Shown one piece after another: positions 32,643 to 34,994 of a stretch of DNA of 34,994 nucleotides; positions within the stretch are counted from its first letter, which is position 1; each line of letters starts with the position of its first letter. The stretch is taken from the NCBI GenBank assembly GCA_947490345.1, contig CANLGL010000059.1, positions 1-34,994 on the forward strand, written 5' to 3'. A model generated the notes under the pieces. The model made no database searches. It was not told where the DNA came from and saw nothing but the letters and a program-made list of their open reading frames with translations. Source of the DNA: Deltaproteobacteria bacterium. Its GTDB lineage: Bacteria > Myxococcota_A > UBA796 > SXON01. Made by a program: the position numbers and the translations under genes.

Positions 32643-33071
32643 TTGACGGCACCTACGCCACCGCAGCTTGCCCTTGCCATCGTCGCGATCGTCCCGCTGC
32701 TGGCGCTCATCGTGCTCGTCGCTGGCCGCCTTGCCAGCGGTTGGAGCGCCGTCGTGGCGCGGTACCCGGTGCGGCAGCGGCCGCCGGCCGACGCGCATCG
32801 GGTGGTCGGGCAGCGGCTCCACCTCGGCACGCGCATCCACATCCCGGGGTTCGTCACCGTCGCCGTCAGCCCGACCCACCTGTGGATCGGGTTCACCGGG
32901 CCGGCGGCCTGGTTCTTCGCACCCATCTGCGCGCCGCTGGCGGAGGTGACCCTGCAGACCGCAGAGAACTGGATGTCGGCCGGCACGCGGTTGTTGTTGT
33001 CGGGGGTGCCCGAAGAGCGGATCCTGCTCTTCGGCGATGGCGCTCAGATCGTGATTGCCAGGCTGGGGTGA
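32643..33071 (+). CDS. Small single-pass membrane protein, function unknown
   Basis: A 142-residue protein with one strong TM helix (about residues 8-28, LALAIVAIVPLLALIVLVAG) and a soluble beta-rich C-terminus (VAVSPTHLWIGF, RILLFGDGAQIVIA). No family is recognised. The start is TTG 32643, only 4 bp after the ferredoxin stop, so it is probably the third gene of the LOG operon. The start is uncertain because no strong ribosome-binding site is seen. The C-terminal part looks like a PH-like or small beta fold facing the cytoplasm or periplasm. Confidence 0.65.
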   Translation: MTAPTPPQLALAIVAIVPLLALIVLVAGRLASGWSAVVARYPVRQRPPADAHRVVGQRLHLGTRIHIPGFVTVAVSPTHLWIGFTGPAAWFFAPICAPLAEVTLQTAENWMSAGTRLLLSGVPEERILLFGDGAQIVIARLG

Positions 33072-33080
33072 GCCCCGGCG

Positions 33081-33100
33081 CGGGAGGGATGACGCTCCCG
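33081..33100. terminator. Hairpin between convergent genes
   Basis: CGGGAG (33081-33086) and CTCCCG (33095-33100) form a 6-bp stem in the 32-bp gap between two convergent stops. There is no T-run on either strand. Confidence 0.35.
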
Positions 33101-33103
33101 TCC

Positions 33104-34435
33104 CTACGGCTGCCCGGACAGCTCGGTCACGACGTGGGCATAGCCAAAGCCACTGCCCAGCGGCGCCGCCGCCTCCCAGGTCACGTCGTGGTCCTCGTCC
33201 AGGAGCGTCATGCGGCCCGCGGAGCCCCAGGCCACGAGGTGTCCGCCGCCCGCGAGGGGCTCGATGTTGCCGAGCATTCTCGTGGAGACGCTGCGGTCGG
33301 CTTCGTAGTTCCACGCGCGGGAGTAGGTGCCTTCGCGGAGGTTCAGGTCGTACTGGACCGCCTCGCTCCAACTGTCGCCGTCGTTCCTCGGGCGGTTGTT
33401 GAACAACAGGAAGCCCCCGGCGATCGGCAGGACCGCATGCTGGGGCCCGAAGCCATCCCCGCCGACGAGCGCGACGTCGTCGCCGGTGCCGAGCTCGGCC
33501 ACCAGTGCGCCGGACGCCCCGTGGATGATGGAGACGGTGCACAAGCGGTAGCTCGAGACCCAATAGTTCCCATCCAACATCGCGAGGCTGTTGGTGTGGG
33601 TCCAGTCGCGGTCCCCGCTCACCAGCGTTGCCATGGACTCGACATGATCGGGATCGCGCACGTCCCAGGTGCTCCACACCGTGCGGCTCGTGCCATCGAG
33701 CGCAAACTCCACGATCGCGTCGCCCTCGACCGAGTAGCCCTCGAAGGTGCGCACGTCGTGGACGAGCGCAGCGTAGCCGCCCGACGGCAGCTCCAGGAAG
33801 TCGTGGTGGCCGCTCGGCGTGTAGGTGATGGTCGGCTCGCCACCCGCCACCGGCATGCGGATGATGGCGACGGAGGTACCGAGTTCGGGAAGGCTCGCCA
33901 TCACCAGCACGGCCTTGCCGTCGAGGCTCATGCGCGCCTGGGTGGCCATGACCATCGAGGTGGACAACTTTCGCCACCAGACCGGCTCGCCGGCGCCGTT
34001 GTAGATCGCCGCGAAGCTCGCGTCGCCCATGACGGGGGTGAGCACGAGGTGGTCGAACTCACCGCTCACCTCGAGGTTGGCCAGGTCGTTCGGGGGGTCC
34101 GCGGGCTGGAACACCGCGTCGGCCGAGACGAGATCCCCGTCGGCACTCCGCGAGACCGCGCGCCAGTGCCACTCCTCGTCGGCGCTGAGTCCGGCCAGGA
34201 CCACGGCGTGGTCGAGGCCGTCATCAGAGGACCAACCCTCGACAAAGGCGCCGTAGTCGTCGTCAGGGCCGTATTCGAGGATGGCTTCGCTCGTCGTCTC
34301 GGTCGTCCAGGCGACGGTCAGCGCCGTCTCGGAGTCCTCGTCAAGGCGGGCCTCCACATCGAGAGCAGCAGCCTCCCCGTCCGGCAGGAGCGACGGGGCG
34401 GAGTGGCAGGCCAGGGCGAGGGACAGCATGGTCAT
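33104..34435 (-). CDS. Arylsulfotransferase (ASST)-like lipoprotein
   Basis: A 443-residue predicted lipoprotein with the short leader MTMLSLALAC. Residues about 25-110 form a fibronectin-III-like domain (VAWTTETTSEAILEYG, HWRAVSRSADGDLVSAD). The rest is a beta-propeller of the ASST type, with GHHDFLELPSGGYAAL, DWTHTNSLAMLDGNYWVSSY and GPQHAVLPIAGGFLLFNN; the HTNS segment matches the family active-site region. In bacteria ASST transfers sulfate between phenols in the periplasm; many myxobacterial homologues are of unknown activity. ATG 34429 is an alternative start two codons in. It is transcribed away from the repeat-rich gap. Confidence 0.82.
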   Translation of the reverse strand: MTMLSLALACHSAPSLLPDGEAAALDVEARLDEDSETALTVAWTTETTSEAILEYGPDDDYGAFVEGWSSDDGLDHAVVLAGLSADEEWHWRAVSRSADGDLVSADAVFQPADPPNDLANLEVSGEFDHLVLTPVMGDASFAAIYNGAGEPVWWRKLSTSMVMATQARMSLDGKAVLVMASLPELGTSVAIIRMPVAGGEPTITYTPSGHHDFLELPSGGYAALVHDVRTFEGYSVEGDAIVEFALDGTSRTVWSTWDVRDPDHVESMATLVSGDRDWTHTNSLAMLDGNYWVSSYRLCTVSIIHGASGALVAELGTGDDVALVGGDGFGPQHAVLPIAGGFLLFNNRPRNDGDSWSEAVQYDLNLREGTYSRAWNYEADRSVSTRMLGNIEPLAGGGHLVAWGSAGRMTLLDEDHDVTWEAAAPLGSGFGYAHVVTELSGQP

Positions 34436-34566
34436 GCCCCCCCCAATGCCCTCAAGTCCAAAAAAACGAACGTCAACTGATCGTCAGCGCTGCGGAGCGC
34501 CGCGCGGGGCCCCAGGTGCGGTATGTCGCGGGGGAAGCGCAGCTCGGAGGGCGGAGGGTCGACCTC

Positions 34567-34620
34567 GGCGGCGGCGGCGCCTCCTGTCGCGGCGGCGGCA
34601 CCTGTCGCGGCGGCGGCACC
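34567..34620. repeat. 18-bp GC-rich tandem repeat
   Basis: TGTCGCGGCGGCGGCACC occurs perfectly at 34585-34602 and 34603-34620, with a degenerate copy at 34567-34584. It directly precedes the 51-bp array, in the 559-bp gene-free end of the window (34436-34994). The remainder of that gap before 34567 shows nothing else I can name. Confidence 0.8.
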
Positions 34621-34623
34621 AAG

Positions 34624-34765
34624 TTCGACGGTCGTAAGTGTGAGGCGCACGTTTGGTGTCGCTACGACACCAAACTCGGTGTTCACGGTCGTGAAAGGGC
34701 AGTTTGGTCTCGCCACGACACCAAACCCGCCACTCGTAAGTGTGAGACGTTTGTTTGGTGCTGCC
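34624..34765. repeat. 51-bp palindromic tandem repeat array, locus 2
   Basis: GTTTGGT recurs at 34651, 34702 and 34753, a 51-bp period. Unit 1 has GTTTGGTGTCG-cta-CGACACCAAAC (34651-34675) and TTCAC-ggtc-GTGAA (34682-34695). Unit 2 has GTTTGGTCTCG-cca-CGACACCAAAC (34702-34726, one mismatch) and CACT-cgta-AGTG (34731-34742). CGTAAGTGTGAG also recurs 99-102 bp apart. The plus frame reads FGVATTPNSVFTVVKGQFG, matching the locus 1 17-residue unit. Confidence 0.85.
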
Positions 34766-34805
34766 GCTTCCCTGCCCGCCCCCCCGCCGCGCCGCCCGCG
34801 CTCGG

Positions 34806-34994
34806 TGATAGTTCCCCATGCCGCCGTTCCGCCGGCTCCCGGAGTCATGAAACGCCTGGGCGGCATGGGGGACTGCGGTGAGGGGGAGAGCGCCACGTCC
34901 CGTCGCGATATTCATCGCGACGGGCGCCGCAGGCCGGAAACCGCAGGTTGGAGGCCGGAGGGAATGGCGCGGTAGGGGGAGAGGGCGGCGAGCC
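34806..34994 (+). ncRNA. Structured non-coding element, copy 2 (runs off the window)
   Basis: Homologue of 11403-11602. TGATAGTTCCCCATGCCGCC is identical; the main stem has 16 bp (34810-34825 with 34859-34874, same G-U pair). The inner hairpin is GGCT/AGTC, a compensated variant of GGCT/AGCC; ATGAAACG is kept. The variable hairpin is a different, perfect 11-bp stem (CCCGTCGCGAT-attc-ATCGCGACGGG). The GGCCGG / AACC-GCA-GGTT hairpin follows. The 3' end, including any terminator, lies beyond 34994. Confidence 0.6.

Noticed and set aside
34471..34476. TTGACG on the minus strand as -35 box for the ASST-like gene
   Set aside because: No acceptable -10 at 16-18 bp; not reported as a promoter.
34523..34975. 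Plus-strand open frame across locus 2 and the structured element
   Set aside because: It runs through the conserved RNA stems and its second half is Arg-rich. The 17-residue repeat part may once have been coding, but the whole is not supported as a gene.
1..34994. tRNA, rRNA, insertion sequences, integrases or a prophage
   Set aside because: No convincing tRNA arms, rRNA segments, transposase or integrase motifs were seen on either strand; the phage-like look of the 106-residue protein alone is not enough.

Overview
The window is about 35 kb of very GC-rich DNA with dense gene packing, many GTG and TTG starts and many 4-bp ATGA/GTGA stop-start overlaps. Secreted Asp-rich 'DADGDG' calcium-binding lipoproteins, a kinase-like protein with an FGE-type domain, an ECF sigma/anti-sigma/caspase operon, receptor-L-type repeats and an archaeal/eukaryal-type ProRS point to a Myxococcota or other former deltaproteobacterial lineage, probably uncultured. 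This is inferred from protein style only; there is no rRNA or tRNA in the window.

Layout. 30-1463: mechanosensitive channel. 1658-4492: tightly coupled four-gene cassette of unknown function (small beta-rich protein, Cys-rich HExxH metalloprotease-like protein, two paralogous Cys-rich mini-lipoproteins). 4505-11367, all minus: pseudokinase-FGE membrane protein, UbiB/ABC1 kinase, ProRS, large polytopic membrane protein. 11403-11602: structured non-coding element ending in an intrinsic terminator, in front of transketolase (11633-13645); a second copy begins at 34806. 13621-15903, minus: unusual fusion of aldo/keto reductase, PNKP-like kinase and GmhB/HisB-like HAD phosphatase. 15881-16315: receptor-L-domain gene remnant interrupted by a 51-bp (17-codon) palindromic repeat array. 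16357-18706: UspA, a second aldo/keto reductase and a VapBC-type toxin-antitoxin pair. 18733-21964, minus: ECF sigma, zinc-finger anti-sigma and caspase-like protein, translationally coupled. 22059-29126: a lipoprotein followed by two copies of a divergent module (Asp-rich lipoprotein to the left, large secreted protein to the right) sharing a duplicated promoter region and a conserved 3' hairpin. 29127-29550: tandem 69-bp hairpin repeats. 29551-31377: GT-C type membrane glycosyltransferase. 31446-33071: LOG-family protein, [2Fe-2S] ferredoxin and small membrane protein. 33104-34435: arylsulfotransferase-like lipoprotein. 34436-34994: repeats and the second copy of the structured element.

How it fits together. 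Housekeeping genes (proS, tkt, ubiB) are mixed with lineage-specific envelope functions. The strongest candidates for something undescribed are the two-copy structured RNA-like element, the 51-bp hairpin arrays present at two loci with different sequence but the same architecture and 17-residue coding periodicity, the duplicated divergent lipoprotein/secreted-protein module with mosaic divergence, the AKR-PNKP-HAD fusion, and the four-gene metalloprotease/lipoprotein cassette.
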